Shown here: in pieces, positions 37,270-47,249 of the stretch
How positions within the stretch are numbered: position 1 is the first letter of the stretch
Layout of the letters: each line of letters starts with the position of its first letter
From: Piscicola geometra
Lineage: Eukaryota > Annelida > Clitellata > Hirudinida > Piscicolidae
NCBI GenBank assembly: GCA_943735955.1
Contig: CALSEQ010000043.1
Coordinates: 563,001-627,000, forward strand
Reading direction: 5' to 3'
DNA: 64,000 nucleotides
Made by a program: the position numbers and the translations under genes
Notes under the pieces: generated by a model
Databases searched by the model: none
The model's input: the letters and a program-made list of their open reading frames with translations, nothing else
What the model was told of the DNA's origin: nothing

Positions 37270-40200
37270 GATCCTTACTCCCACCCACACACCTGAGACA
37301 GTCCGAGACCAATACGGCGCCAATTTTTTTACTTCTTTATCTTTACTCCCCATGCACCCCCACACTAAATCCTTTTTACCCCCCAACCAAACCTACCGGC
37401 AAATGGTTGTCCTTACTGTCTCACCCTAATCCCAACCCCACACACATGGACAGCGCGAAAGATCCGTGGAGGATACACCGAACACCCCCACTGTTGTCAC
37501 ACAGCGATTTGTTACTTTCTCTGAAAGTTTCATTTCGATCGATAGGTGCCTAACCAATCTGTTGATAGCCTAGACGGCTGCTTTCTCTGTTTCCCTCGCC
37601 GGAACTTTTCCCTACTCTAGGGGATTTTTCCTACGAGAACTCTGGTGCTTTTCAGAAAATTTGTTTTCTGAACACCTCAGTATAGGATCAGAGAAGAGCT
37701 TAAGAGCCCGTCGAAACTTTGTGAGTGAGCGGATCCAAACGGTCCGGCGCCCAAAAAGTCCAACCGGCAATGGCCGCAAGGTTCTTTGCTCAGTACTTCG
37801 AGGATACCGGACAAAGTGGAACAGACCTTGCTCTATGTCAACCCGGGCTAAAACCCCACAGGCTTGCATAGAGTGTAGGATCGGTCACTGCCCCTGGATG
37901 CCTATGATAGGCCGCTGATCCTTACTCCCACCCACACACCTGAGACAGTCCGAGACCAATACGGCGCCAATTTTTTTACTTCTTTATCTTTACTCCCCAT
38001 GCACCCCCACACTAAATCCTTTTTACCCCCCAACCAAACCTACAGGCAAATGGTTGTCCTTACTGTCTCACCCTAATCCCAACCCCACACACATGGACAG
38101 CGCGAAAGATCCATGGAGGATACACCGAACACCCCCACTGTTGTCACACAGCGATTTGTCACTTTCTCTGAAAGTTTCATTTCGATCGATAGGTGCCTCA
38201 CCACTCTGTTGATAGCCTAGACGGCTGCTTTCTCTGTTTCCCTCGCCGGAAATTTTCCCTACTCTAGGGGATTTTTCCTACGAGAACTCTGGTGCTTTTC
38301 AGAAAATTTGTTTTCTGAACACCTCAGTATAGGATCAGAGAAGAGCTTAAGAGCCCGTCGAAACTTTGTGAGTGAGCGGATCCAAACGGTCCGGCGCCCA
38401 AAAAGTCCAACCGGCAATGGCCGCAAGGTTCTTTGCTCAGTACTTCGAGGATACCGGACAAAGTGGAACAGACCTTGCTCTATGTCAACCCGGGCTAAAA
38501 CCCCACAGGCTTGCATAGAGTGTAGGATCGGTCACTGCCCCTGGATGCCTATGATAGGCCGCTGATCCTTACTCCCACCCACACACCTGAGACAGTCCGA
38601 GACCAATACGGCGCCAATTTTTTTACTTCTTTATCTTTACTCCCCATGCACCCCCACACTAAATCCTTTTTACCCCCCAACCAAACCTACCGGCAAATGG
38701 TTGTCCTTACTGTCTCACCCTAATCCCAACCCCACACACATGGACAGCGCGAAAGATCCGTGGAGGATACACCGAACACCCCCACTGTTGTCACACAGCG
38801 ATTTGTTACTTTCTCTGAAAGTTTCATTTCGATCGATAGGTGCCTAACCAATCTGTTGATAGCCTAGACGGCTGCTTTCTCTGTTTCCCTCGCCGGAACT
38901 TTTCCCTACTCTAGGGGATTTTTCCTACGAGAACTCTGGTGCTTTTCAGAAAATTTGTTTTCTGAACACCTCAGTATAGGATCAGAGAAGAGCTTAAGAG
39001 CCCGTCGAAACTTTGTGAGTGAGCGGATCCAAACGGTCCGGCGCCCAAAAAGTCCAACCGGCAATGGCCGCAAGGTTCTTTGCTCAGTACTTCGAGGATA
39101 CCGGACAAAGTGGAACAGACCTTGCTCTATGTCAACCCGGGCTAAAACCCCACAGGCTTGCATAGAGTGTAGGATCGGTCACTGCCCCTGGATGCCTATG
39201 ATAGGCCGCTGATCCTTACTCCCACCCACACACCTGAGACAGTCCGAGACCAATACGGCGCCAATTTTTTTACTTCTTTATCTTTACTCCCCATGCACCC
39301 CAAAACTAAATCCTTTTTACCCCCCAACCAAACCTACAGGCAAATGGTTGTCCTTACTGTCTCACCCTAATCCCAACCCCACACACATGGACAGCGCGAA
39401 AGATTCGTGGAGGATACACCGAACACCCCCACTGTTGTCACACAGCGATTTGTCACTTTCTCTGAAAGTTTCATTTCGATCGATAGGTGCCTCACCACTC
39501 TGTTGATAGCCTAGACGGCTGCTTTCTCTGTTTCCCTCGCCGGAAATTTTCCCTACTCTAGGGGATTTTTCCTACGAGAACTCTGGTGCTTTTCAGAAAA
39601 TTTGTTTTCTGAACACCTCAGTATAGGATCAGAGAAGAGCTTAAGAGCCCGTCGAAACTTTGTGAGTGAGCGGATCCAAACGGTCCGGCGCCCAAAAAGT
39701 CCAACCGGCAATGGCCGCAAGGTTCTTTGCTCAGTACTTCGAGGATACCGGACAAAGTGGAACAGACCTTGCTCTATGTCAACCCGGGCTAAAACCCCAC
39801 AGGCTTGCATAGAGTGTAGGATCGGTCACTGCCCCTGGATGCCTCTGATAGGCCGCTGATCCTTACTCCCACCCACACACCTGAGACAGTCCGAGACCAA
39901 TACGGCGCCAATTTTTTTACTTCTTTATCTTTACTCCCCATGCACCCCCACACTAAATCCTTTTTACCCCCCAACCAAACCTACCGGCAAATGGTTGTCC
40001 TTACTGTCTCACCCTAATCCCAACCCCACACACATGGACAGCGCGAAAGATCCGTGGAGGATACACCGAACACCCCCACTGTTGTCACACAGCGATTTGT
40101 TACTTTCTCTGAAAGTTTCATTTCGATCGATAGGTGCCTAACCAATCTGTTGATAGCCTAGACGGCTGCTTTCTCTGTTTCCCTCGCCGGAACTTTTCCC

Positions 40201-41150
40201 TACTCTAGGGGATTTTTCCTACGAGAACTCTGGTGCTTTTCAGAAAATTTGTTTTCTGAACACCTCAGTATAGGATCAGAGAAGAGCTTAAGAGCCCGTC
40301 GAAACTTTGTGAGTGAGCGGATCCAAACGGTCCGGCGCCCAAAAAGTCCAACCGGCAATGGCCGCAAGGTTCTTTGCTCAGTACTTCGAGGATACCGGAC
40401 AAAGTGGAACAGACCTTGCTCTATGTCAACCCGGGCAAAAACCCCACAGGCTTGCATAGAGTGTAGGATCGGTCACTGCCCCTGGATGCCTATGATAGGC
40501 CGCTGATCCTTACTCCCACCCACACACCTGAGACAGTCCGAGACCAATACGGCGCCAATTTTTTTACTTCTTTATCTTTACTCCCCATGCACCCCCACAC
40601 TAAATCCTTTTTACCCCCCAACCAAACCTACAGGCAAATGGTTGTCCTTACTGTCTCACCCTAATCCCAACCCCACACACATGGACAGCGCGAAAGATTC
40701 GTGGAGGATACACCGAACACCCCCACTGTTGTCACACAGCGATTTGTCACTTTTTCTGAAAGTTTCATTTCGATCGATAGGTGCCTCACCACTCTGTTGA
40801 TAGCCTAGACGGCTGCTTTCTCTGTTTCCCTCGCCGGAAATTTTCCCTACTCTAGGGGATTTTTCCTACGAGAACTCTGGTGCTTTTCAGAAAATTTGTT
40901 TTCTGAACACCTCAGTATAGGATCAGAGAAGAGCTTAAGAGCCCGTCGAAACTCTGTGAGTGAGCGGATCCAAACGGTCCGGCGCCCAAAAAGTCCAACC
41001 GGCAATGGCCGCAAGGTTCTTTGCTCAGTACTTCGAGGATACCGGACAAAGTGGAACAGACCTTGCTCTATGTCAACCCGGGCTAAAACCCCACAGGCTT
41101 GCATAGAGTGTAGGATCGGTCACTGCCCCTGGATGCCTATGATAGGCCGC
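37270..41150. repeat. Dimeric higher-order repeat, 1294 bp, three copies
   Basis: Units carrying GTTACTTTCTC, CCTAACCAATCTG and GGAACTTTTCCC occur at 37551, 38845 and 40139 (the position of TAACCAATCT), exactly 1294 bp apart. They alternate with units having the usual CTCACCACTCTG. Both types share CACACTAAATCC; units from 37.0 to 40.3 kb also share the CTTTGTGAG variant. Confidence 0.85.
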
Positions 41151-43063
41151 TGATCCTTACTCCCACCCACAAACCTGAGACAGTCCGAGACCAATACGGC
41201 GCCAATTTTTTTACTTCTTTATCTTTACTCCCCATGCACCCCCACACCAAATCCTTTTTACCCCCCAACCAATCCTACCGGCAAATGGTTGTCCTCACTG
41301 TCTCACCCTAATCCCAACCCCACACACATAGACAGCGCGGGAGATCCATGGAGGATACACCGAACACCCCCACTGTTGTCACACAGCGATTTGTCACTTT
41401 CTCTGAAAGTTTCATTTCGATCGATAGGTGCCTCACCACTCTGTTGATAGCCTAGACGGCTGCTTTCTCTGTTTCCCTTGCCGGAAATTTTCCCTACTCT
41501 AGGGGATTTTTCCTACGAGAACTCTGGTGCTTTTCAGAAAATTTGTTTTCTGAACACCTCAGTATAGGATCAGAGAAGAGCTTAAGAGCCCGTCGAAACT
41601 CTGTGAGTGAGCGGATCCAAACGGTCCGGCGCCCAAAAAGTCCAACCGGCAATGGCCGCAAGGTTCATTGCTCAGTACTTCGAGGATACCGGACAAAGTG
41701 GAACAGACCTTGCTCTATGTCAACCCGGGCTAAAACCCCACAGGCTTGCATAGAGTGTAGGATCTGTCACTGCCCATGAATGCCTATGATAGGCCGCTGA
41801 TCCTTACTCCCACCCACACACCTGAGACAGTCCGAGACCAAAACGGCGCCAATTTTTTTACTTCTTTTTCTTTACTCCCCATGTACCCCCACACCAAATC
41901 CTTTTTACCCCTCAACCAAACCTACCGGCAAATGGTTGTCCTCACTGTCTTACCCTAATCCCAACCCCACACACATGGACAGCGCGAAAGATCCGTGGAG
42001 GATACACCGAACACCCCCACTGTTGTCACACAGCGATTTGTCACTTTCTCTGAAAGTTTCATTTCGATCGATAGGTGCCTCACCACTTTGTTGATAGCCT
42101 AGACGGCTGCTTTCTCTGTTTCCCTCGCCGGAAATTTTCCCTACTCTAGGGGATTTTTCCTACGAGAACTCTGGTGCTTTTCAGAAAATTTGTTTTCTGA
42201 ACACCTCAGTATAGGATCAGAGAAGAGCTCAAGAGCCCGTCGAAACTCTGTGAGTGAGCGGATCCAAACGGTCCGGCGCCCAAAAAGTCCAACCGGCAAT
42301 GGCCGCAAGGTTCTTTGCTCAGTACTTCGAGGATACCGGACAAAGTGGAACAGACCTTGCTCTATGTCAACCCGGGCTAAAACCCCACAGGCTTGCATTG
42401 AGTGTAGGATCGGTCACTGCCCATGGCTGCCTATGATAGGCCGCTGATCCTTACTCCCACCCACACACCTGAGACAGTCCGAGACCAATACGGCGCCAAT
42501 TTTTTTACTTCTTTTTCTTTACTCCCCATGCACCCCCACACCAAATCCTTTTTACCCCCCAACCAAACCTACCGGCAAATGGTTGTCCTCACTGTCTTAC
42601 CCTAATCCCAACCCCACACACATGGCCAGCGCGAAAGATCCGTGGAGGATACACCGAACACCCTCACTGTTGTCACACAGCGATTTGTCACTTTCTCTGA
42701 AAGTTTCATTTCGATCGATAGGTGCCTCACCACTCTGTTGATAGCCTAGACGGCTGCTTTCTCTGTTTCCCTCGCCGGAAATTTTCCCTACTCTAGGGGA
42801 TTTTTCCTACGAGAACTCTGGTGCTTTTCAGAAAATTTGTTTTCTCAACACCTCAGTATAGGATCAGAGAAGAGCTTAAGAGCCCGTCGAAACTCTGTGA
42901 GTGAGCGGATCCAAACGGTCCGGCGCCCAAAAAGTCCAACCGGCAATGGCCGCAAGGTTCTTTGCTCAGTACTTCGAGGATACCGGACAAAGTGGAACAG
43001 ACCTTGCTCTATGTCAACCCGGGCTAAAACCCCACAGGCTTGCATAGAGTGTAGGATCGGTCA

Positions 43064-43071
43064 CTGCCCAT
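43064..43071. other. Left 8-bp target site duplication of hAT-like element
   Basis: CTGCCCAT, identical to 44571-44578. It fits the nTnnnnAn preference described for the Ac-type hAT group. The uninterrupted site, ACTGCCCATGG, occurs in other units (for example near 47807 and 54278). Confidence 0.93.
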
Positions 43072-43207
43072 TAGGGTGCTTCCAAAAAATGAAAGTATCA
43101 GGATCGTGTTCGCCAACCCTGCATTACATGATGCTAGTTAGAAAAAGGCTGTAAAAAAAAAATTGGTGGAAAATAATAATATTTAGGACATGCTCAACGC
43201 TTTCAAA
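43072..43207 (+). repeat. hAT-like element left terminal inverted repeat (extended, imperfect)
   Basis: The outer 13 bp (43072-43084) are perfect. Further in, 43113-43133 (CCAACCC..CATT..ATGATG) matches its partner 44497-44517 at 17 of 21 positions. 43178-43207 (AATATTTAGGACATGCTCAAC and on) matches 44423-44452 apart from a few changes and a 1-bp indel. The spacing between the last two blocks is exactly 44 bp on both sides; a 12-bp length difference lies outside them. Confidence 0.75.
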
Positions 43208-43294
43208 GTTTTCAATATTTGTGTCAAAACCTGCGATCGCGAGTTAAAACCTGTAGAACACATCTATGACAGTTGTAGATACTTTATTAACTGA
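43190..43294 (+). other. 34-codon ORF mirrored from the left inverted repeat
   Basis: It starts at the ATG in ACATGCTCAAC, the counterpart of the ATG that opens the 357-codon gene in the right repeat. It reads MLNAFKVFNI and stops at TGA (43292-43294). The similar first residues (MLN-F) follow from the shared repeat; beyond that the two frames do not match. It is unlikely to be a gene, but it shows that each repeat points an ATG inward. Confidence 0.2.
43283..43288 (-). promoter_or_regulatory. Candidate polyadenylation signal AATAAA
   Basis: The plus strand reads TTTATT here, giving AATAAA on the minus strand about 80 bp downstream of the stop codon of the 357-codon gene. The position is reasonable for a 3' end signal, but in AT-rich sequence it may be chance. 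Confidence 0.4.
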
Positions 43295-43366
43295 AAATTT
43301 ATCCAGCGTCAAAATCAAAATTATCAGTATTAATATTCAATAGTCATCAAAAGTCATTCAAAAGTC

Positions 43367-44440
43367 CTAACGTTTATGTTCTTTGGGAACTAACTGTAAA
43401 TTGGCATCAACTGCTGATGACTTAGTCGGTGCCGAAAACTTTTTTCTATGGTCCTCAACGACTTGAAGGAGATATTGCTTCTGTTCTTCATTGCGTGTCA
43501 AACTCGTGTTGAACTCTTGAATCAACGCAACCCCACGTTCAGCCAAGTCATTGACGACTTTGACAGATTGCACAAGTCGTTTGCTTTCTTGATACTCTGA
43601 TTGAGATTCCCACTCACTGGGATCGACCTGCAAGAAGTCCTGGGATATGCCAAGAATCGTGAAGAAATAGTTAGTGCTCTTTGTAACAAAGTTGTGAAGT
43701 TTCTTAGTAGTTGGATGCTCAAATGGCTGAATTCGTTTTAGAGGCTCATCTGAGCCTTCAACTTCTTGGAGTGCCACTACCATCAAGCGCTTCTCCTCTA
43801 TAGTGACAGCATCATCAAAGAAGCCAAAGGCAATAAGTGTTTCAGAGAGATACCAAAGGTGTCGCTCAAAGGCTGTAGTGGCAGCCTTGGCAATTTCAGT
43901 ATTTGGATATTCAGATAAAGCACATAACAGTGCAAGGTCTTGTCGTGGAGCACAGTTTGCAGCTGGACTTTCAAACCAGTATTTCAGATATACTTTAGTG
44001 ATGAACAAACTTACTTCTTGCAGGTGATGCCATATTTTCTGACCATAGGAAAGACCTCTAGATTTTCGACAGCTGGCGCCTGCGTCTAGTGGATCGTATT
44101 GTTTGCGAAATAACCACATCTTTATGGAATAAATGGCCCTCGCCATCCATCGAGCTCTGTGAATAGCACCAGGGTACCGAAACCGTATTCCACGTTCAGG
44201 TGTGCCTCCTAAGAAAATGATAGACAGTTCAAGCAATTCACAGTAGTCGTCACGAAGTTGAAATTTATTCAGCTGAGACTGTGCAAACTTTATGACATCA
44301 TCCTTCCAAGGAGCTATCATACTTGCTAAAGTGTTATCTTCAACTGCTGTACAAAATAACTTCTGGTCAATACGGTGCCAACAAATTTTGAAATGACCAA
44401 ACAACTGGTAAAAACGTGTATTTTGAAACGTGTTGAGCAT
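43367..44440 (-). CDS. Uncharacterised protein (357 aa) carried by the hAT-like element
   Basis: An intact minus-strand frame from ATG at 44440 to TAG at 43369-43367. Visible features: RDDYCELLEL and IIFLGG (about residues 63-79); GAIHRARWMARAIYSIKMWLF (residues 91-111), helix-like and basic; CAPRQDLALLCAL (163-175); ERHLWYLSE (192-200); VVNDLAERGVALIQEF (295-310); and QKQYLLQVVEDHRKKF (320-335), a charged helix. There is no obvious signal peptide or clear membrane segment. From memory these blocks match a family of uncharacterised proteins predicted in many invertebrate genomes, often in multiple copies; I cannot name its function, and the resemblance needs a search. Relatives may be longer at the N terminus, so this copy could be N-terminally truncated, with its ATG supplied by the terminal repeat. 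An AATAAA on the minus strand at 43288-43283, about 80 bp past the stop, is a plausible polyadenylation signal. Confidence 0.8.
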   Translation of the reverse strand: MLNTFQNTRFYQLFGHFKICWHRIDQKLFCTAVEDNTLASMIAPWKDDVIKFAQSQLNKFQLRDDYCELLELSIIFLGGTPERGIRFRYPGAIHRARWMARAIYSIKMWLFRKQYDPLDAGASCRKSRGLSYGQKIWHHLQEVSLFITKVYLKYWFESPAANCAPRQDLALLCALSEYPNTEIAKAATTAFERHLWYLSETLIAFGFFDDAVTIEEKRLMVVALQEVEGSDEPLKRIQPFEHPTTKKLHNFVTKSTNYFFTILGISQDFLQVDPSEWESQSEYQESKRLVQSVKVVNDLAERGVALIQEFNTSLTRNEEQKQYLLQVVEDHRKKFSAPTKSSAVDANLQLVPKEHKR

Positions 44441-44570
44441 GTTCTAAATATTAATTTAATTAAGAAATATTTTGGCTGTTGAGTTTTTATGTGAGACATC
44501 ATCAAATGATGGGTTGGTCGATAATGAATACCTAATTTAAAAATTTAGCATTATGGATGGAAGCACCCTA
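44423..44570 (-). repeat. hAT-like element right terminal inverted repeat (extended, imperfect)
   Basis: Partner of 43072-43207. The perfect outer 13 bp are 44558-44570. The inner block contains the start codon of the 357-codon gene (44438-44440), so the gene begins inside the repeat. Confidence 0.75.
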
Positions 44571-44578
44571 CTGCCCAT
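44571..44578. other. Right 8-bp target site duplication of hAT-like element
   Basis: Second copy of CTGCCCAT; the satellite continues directly with GGATGCCTATG. Confidence 0.93.
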
Positions 44579-47249
44579 GGATGCCTATGATAGGCCGCTG
44601 ATCCTTACTCCCACCCACACACATGAGACAGTCCGAGGCCAATACGGCGCCAATTTTTTACTTCTTTATCTTTACTCCCCATGCACCCTTACACCAAATC
44701 CTTTTTACCCTCCAACCAAACCTACAGGCAAATGGTTGTCCTCACTGTCTCACCCTAATCCCAACCCCACACACATGGACAGCGCGAAAGATCCGTGGAG
44801 GATACACCGAACACCCCCACTGTTGTCACACAGCGATTTGTCACTTTCTCTGAAAGTTTCATTTCGATCGATAGGTGCCTCACCACTCTGTTGATAGCCT
44901 AGACGGCTGCTTTCTCTGTTTCCCTCGCCGGAAATTTTCCCTACTCTAGGGGATTTTTCCTACGAGAACTCTATTGCTTTTCAGAAAATTTGTTTTCTGA
45001 ACACCTCAGTATAGGATCAGAGAAGAGCTTAAGAGCGCGTCGAAACTCTGTGAATGAGCGGATCCAAACGGTCCGGCGCCCAAAAAGTCCAACCGGCAAT
45101 GGCCGCAAGGTTCTTTGCTCAGTACTTCGAGGATACCGGACAAAGTGGAACAGACCTTGCTCTATGTCAACCCAGGCTAAAACCCCACAGGCTTGCATAG
45201 AGTGTAGGATTGGTCACTGCCCCTGGATGCCTATGATAGGCCGCTGATCCTTACTCCCACCCACACACCTGAGACAGTCCGAGACCAATAACGGCGCCAA
45301 TTTTTTTACTTCTTTATCTTTACTCCCCATGCACCCCCACACCAAATACTTTTTACCGCCTAACCAAACCAACCGGCAAATGGTTGTCCTCACTGTCTCA
45401 CCCTAATCCCAACCCCACACACATGGACAGCGCGAAAGATCCATGGAGGATACACCGAACACCCCCACTGTTGTCACACAGCAATTTGTCACTTTCTCTG
45501 AAAGTTTAATTTCGAACGATAGGTGCCTCACCACTCTGTTGATAGCCTAGACGGCTGCTTTTTCTGTTTCCCTCGCCGGAAATTTTCCCTACTCTAGGGG
45601 ATTTTTCCTACGAGAACTCTGGTGCTTTTCAGAAAATTTGTTTTCTGAACACCTCAGTATAGGATCAGAGAAAAGCTTAAGAGCCCGTCGAAACTCTGTG
45701 AGTGAGCGGATCCAAACGGTCCGGCGCCCAAAAAGTCCAACCGGCAATGGCCGCAAGGTTCTTTGCTCAGTACTTCGAGGATACCGGACAAAGTGGAACA
45801 GACCTTGCTCTATGTGAACCCAGGCCAAAACCCCACAGGCTTGCATAGAGTGTAGGATTGGTCACTGCCCCTGGATGCCTATGATAGGCCGCTGATCCTT
45901 ACTCCCACCCACACACCTGAGACAGTCCGAGACCAATACGGCGCCAATTTTTTTACTTCTTTATCTTTACTCCCCATGCACCCCCACACCAAATACTTTT
46001 TACCGCCCAACCAAACCAACCGGCAAATGGTTGTCCTCACTGTCTCACCCTAATCCCAACCCCACACACATGGACAGCGCGAAAGATCCATGGAGGATAC
46101 ACCGAACACCCCCACTGTTGTCACACAGCAATTTGTCACTTTCTCTGAAAGTTTAATTTCGATCGATAGGTGCCTCACCACTCTGTTGATAGCCTAGACG
46201 GCTGCTTTTTCTGTTTCCCTCGCCGGAAATTTTCCCTACTCTAGGGGATTTTTCCTACGAGAACTCTGGTGCTTTTCAGAAAATTTGTTTTCTGAACACC
46301 TCAGTATAGGATCAGAGAAGAGCTTAAGAGCCCGTCGAAACTCTGTGAGTGAGCCGATCCAAACGGTCCGGCGCCCAAAAAGTCCAACCGGCAATGGCCG
46401 CAAGGTTCTTTGCTCAGTACTTCGAGGATACCGGACAAAGTGGAACAGACCTTGCTCTATGTCAACCCGGGCTAAAACCCCACAGGCTTGCATAGAGTGT
46501 AGGATCGGTCACTGCCCCTGGATGCCTATGATAGGCCGCTGATCCTTACTCCCACCCACACACCTGAGACAGTCCACGACCAATACGGCGCCAAGTTTTT
46601 TACTTCTTTATCTTTACTCCCCATGCACCCCCACACCAAATCCTCTTTACCCCCCAACCACACCTACCGGCAAATGGTTGTCCTCACTGTCTCACCCTAA
46701 TCCCAACCCCACACACATGGAGAGCGCGAAAGATCCATGGAGGATACACGGAACACCCCCACTGTTATCACACAGCGATTTGTCACTTTCTCTGAAAGTT
46801 TCATTTTGATCGATAGGTGCCTCACCACTCTGTTGATAGCCTAGACGGCTGCTTTCTCTGTTTCCCTCGCCGGAAATTTTCCCTACTCTAGGGGATTTTT
46901 CCTACGAGAACTCTGGTGCTTTTCAGAAAATTTGTTTTCTGAACACCTCAGTATAGGATCAGAGAAGAGCTTAAGAGCCCGTCGAAACTCTGTGAGTGAG
47001 CGGATCCAAACGGTCCGGCGCCCAAAAAGTCCAACCGGCAATGGCCGCAAAGTTCTTTGCTCAGTACTTCGAGGATACCGGACAAAGTGGAACAGACCTT
47101 GCTCTATGTCAACCCGGGCTAAAACCCCACAGGCTTGCATAGAGTGTAGGATCGGTCACTGCCCCTGGATGCCTATGATAGGCCGCTGATCCTTACTCCC
47201 ACCCACACACCTGAGACAGTCCGAGACCAATACGGCGCCAATTTTTTAA

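Larger units (their letters stand above)
29289..43071. repeat. 647-bp satellite array, segment 2 (about 21 units)
   Basis: The same satellite resumes at the TTAA following the piggyBac element, at exactly the unit position where segment 1 broke off. It runs to the CTGCCCAT that is the left target duplication of the hAT-like element. Landmarks fall at about 29847, 30493, 31139, 31786 and onward to 42788. Units up to about 36.7 kb often carry CAGTCCTAGACC, the same subfamily seen just left of the piggyBac insertion. From 37.3 kb onward units carry CAGTCCGAGACC and, up to 40.3 kb, a CTTTGTGAG variant. No gene is seen. Confidence 0.96.
43072..44570 (-). mobile_element. hAT-like element carrying a non-transposase gene, 1499 bp
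   Basis: Inserted in one satellite unit with an exact 8-bp duplication and perfect 13-bp terminal repeats (TAGGGTGCTTCCA and complement). TA-G-G ends with an 8-bp nTnnnnAn duplication match hAT superfamily rules. P, Merlin and Zisupton elements can also make 8-9 bp duplications, but their ends differ as far as I recall. The only long frame is a 357-codon minus-strand ORF that shows no BED finger, no C-terminal dimerisation motif and no recognisable hAT catalytic pattern. The element is therefore probably non-autonomous, mobilised by a related transposase elsewhere, and carries another gene. Inverted similarity extends far inside the terminal 13 bp. Perfect ends, perfect target duplication and an unbroken ORF point to recent insertion. 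Confidence 0.85.

Noticed and set aside
43072..44570. Reading the second insertion as a retrotransposed gene copy.
   Set aside because: It has matched terminal inverted repeats and a fixed 8-bp duplication and no poly(A) tail at either end, which fits a DNA transposon.
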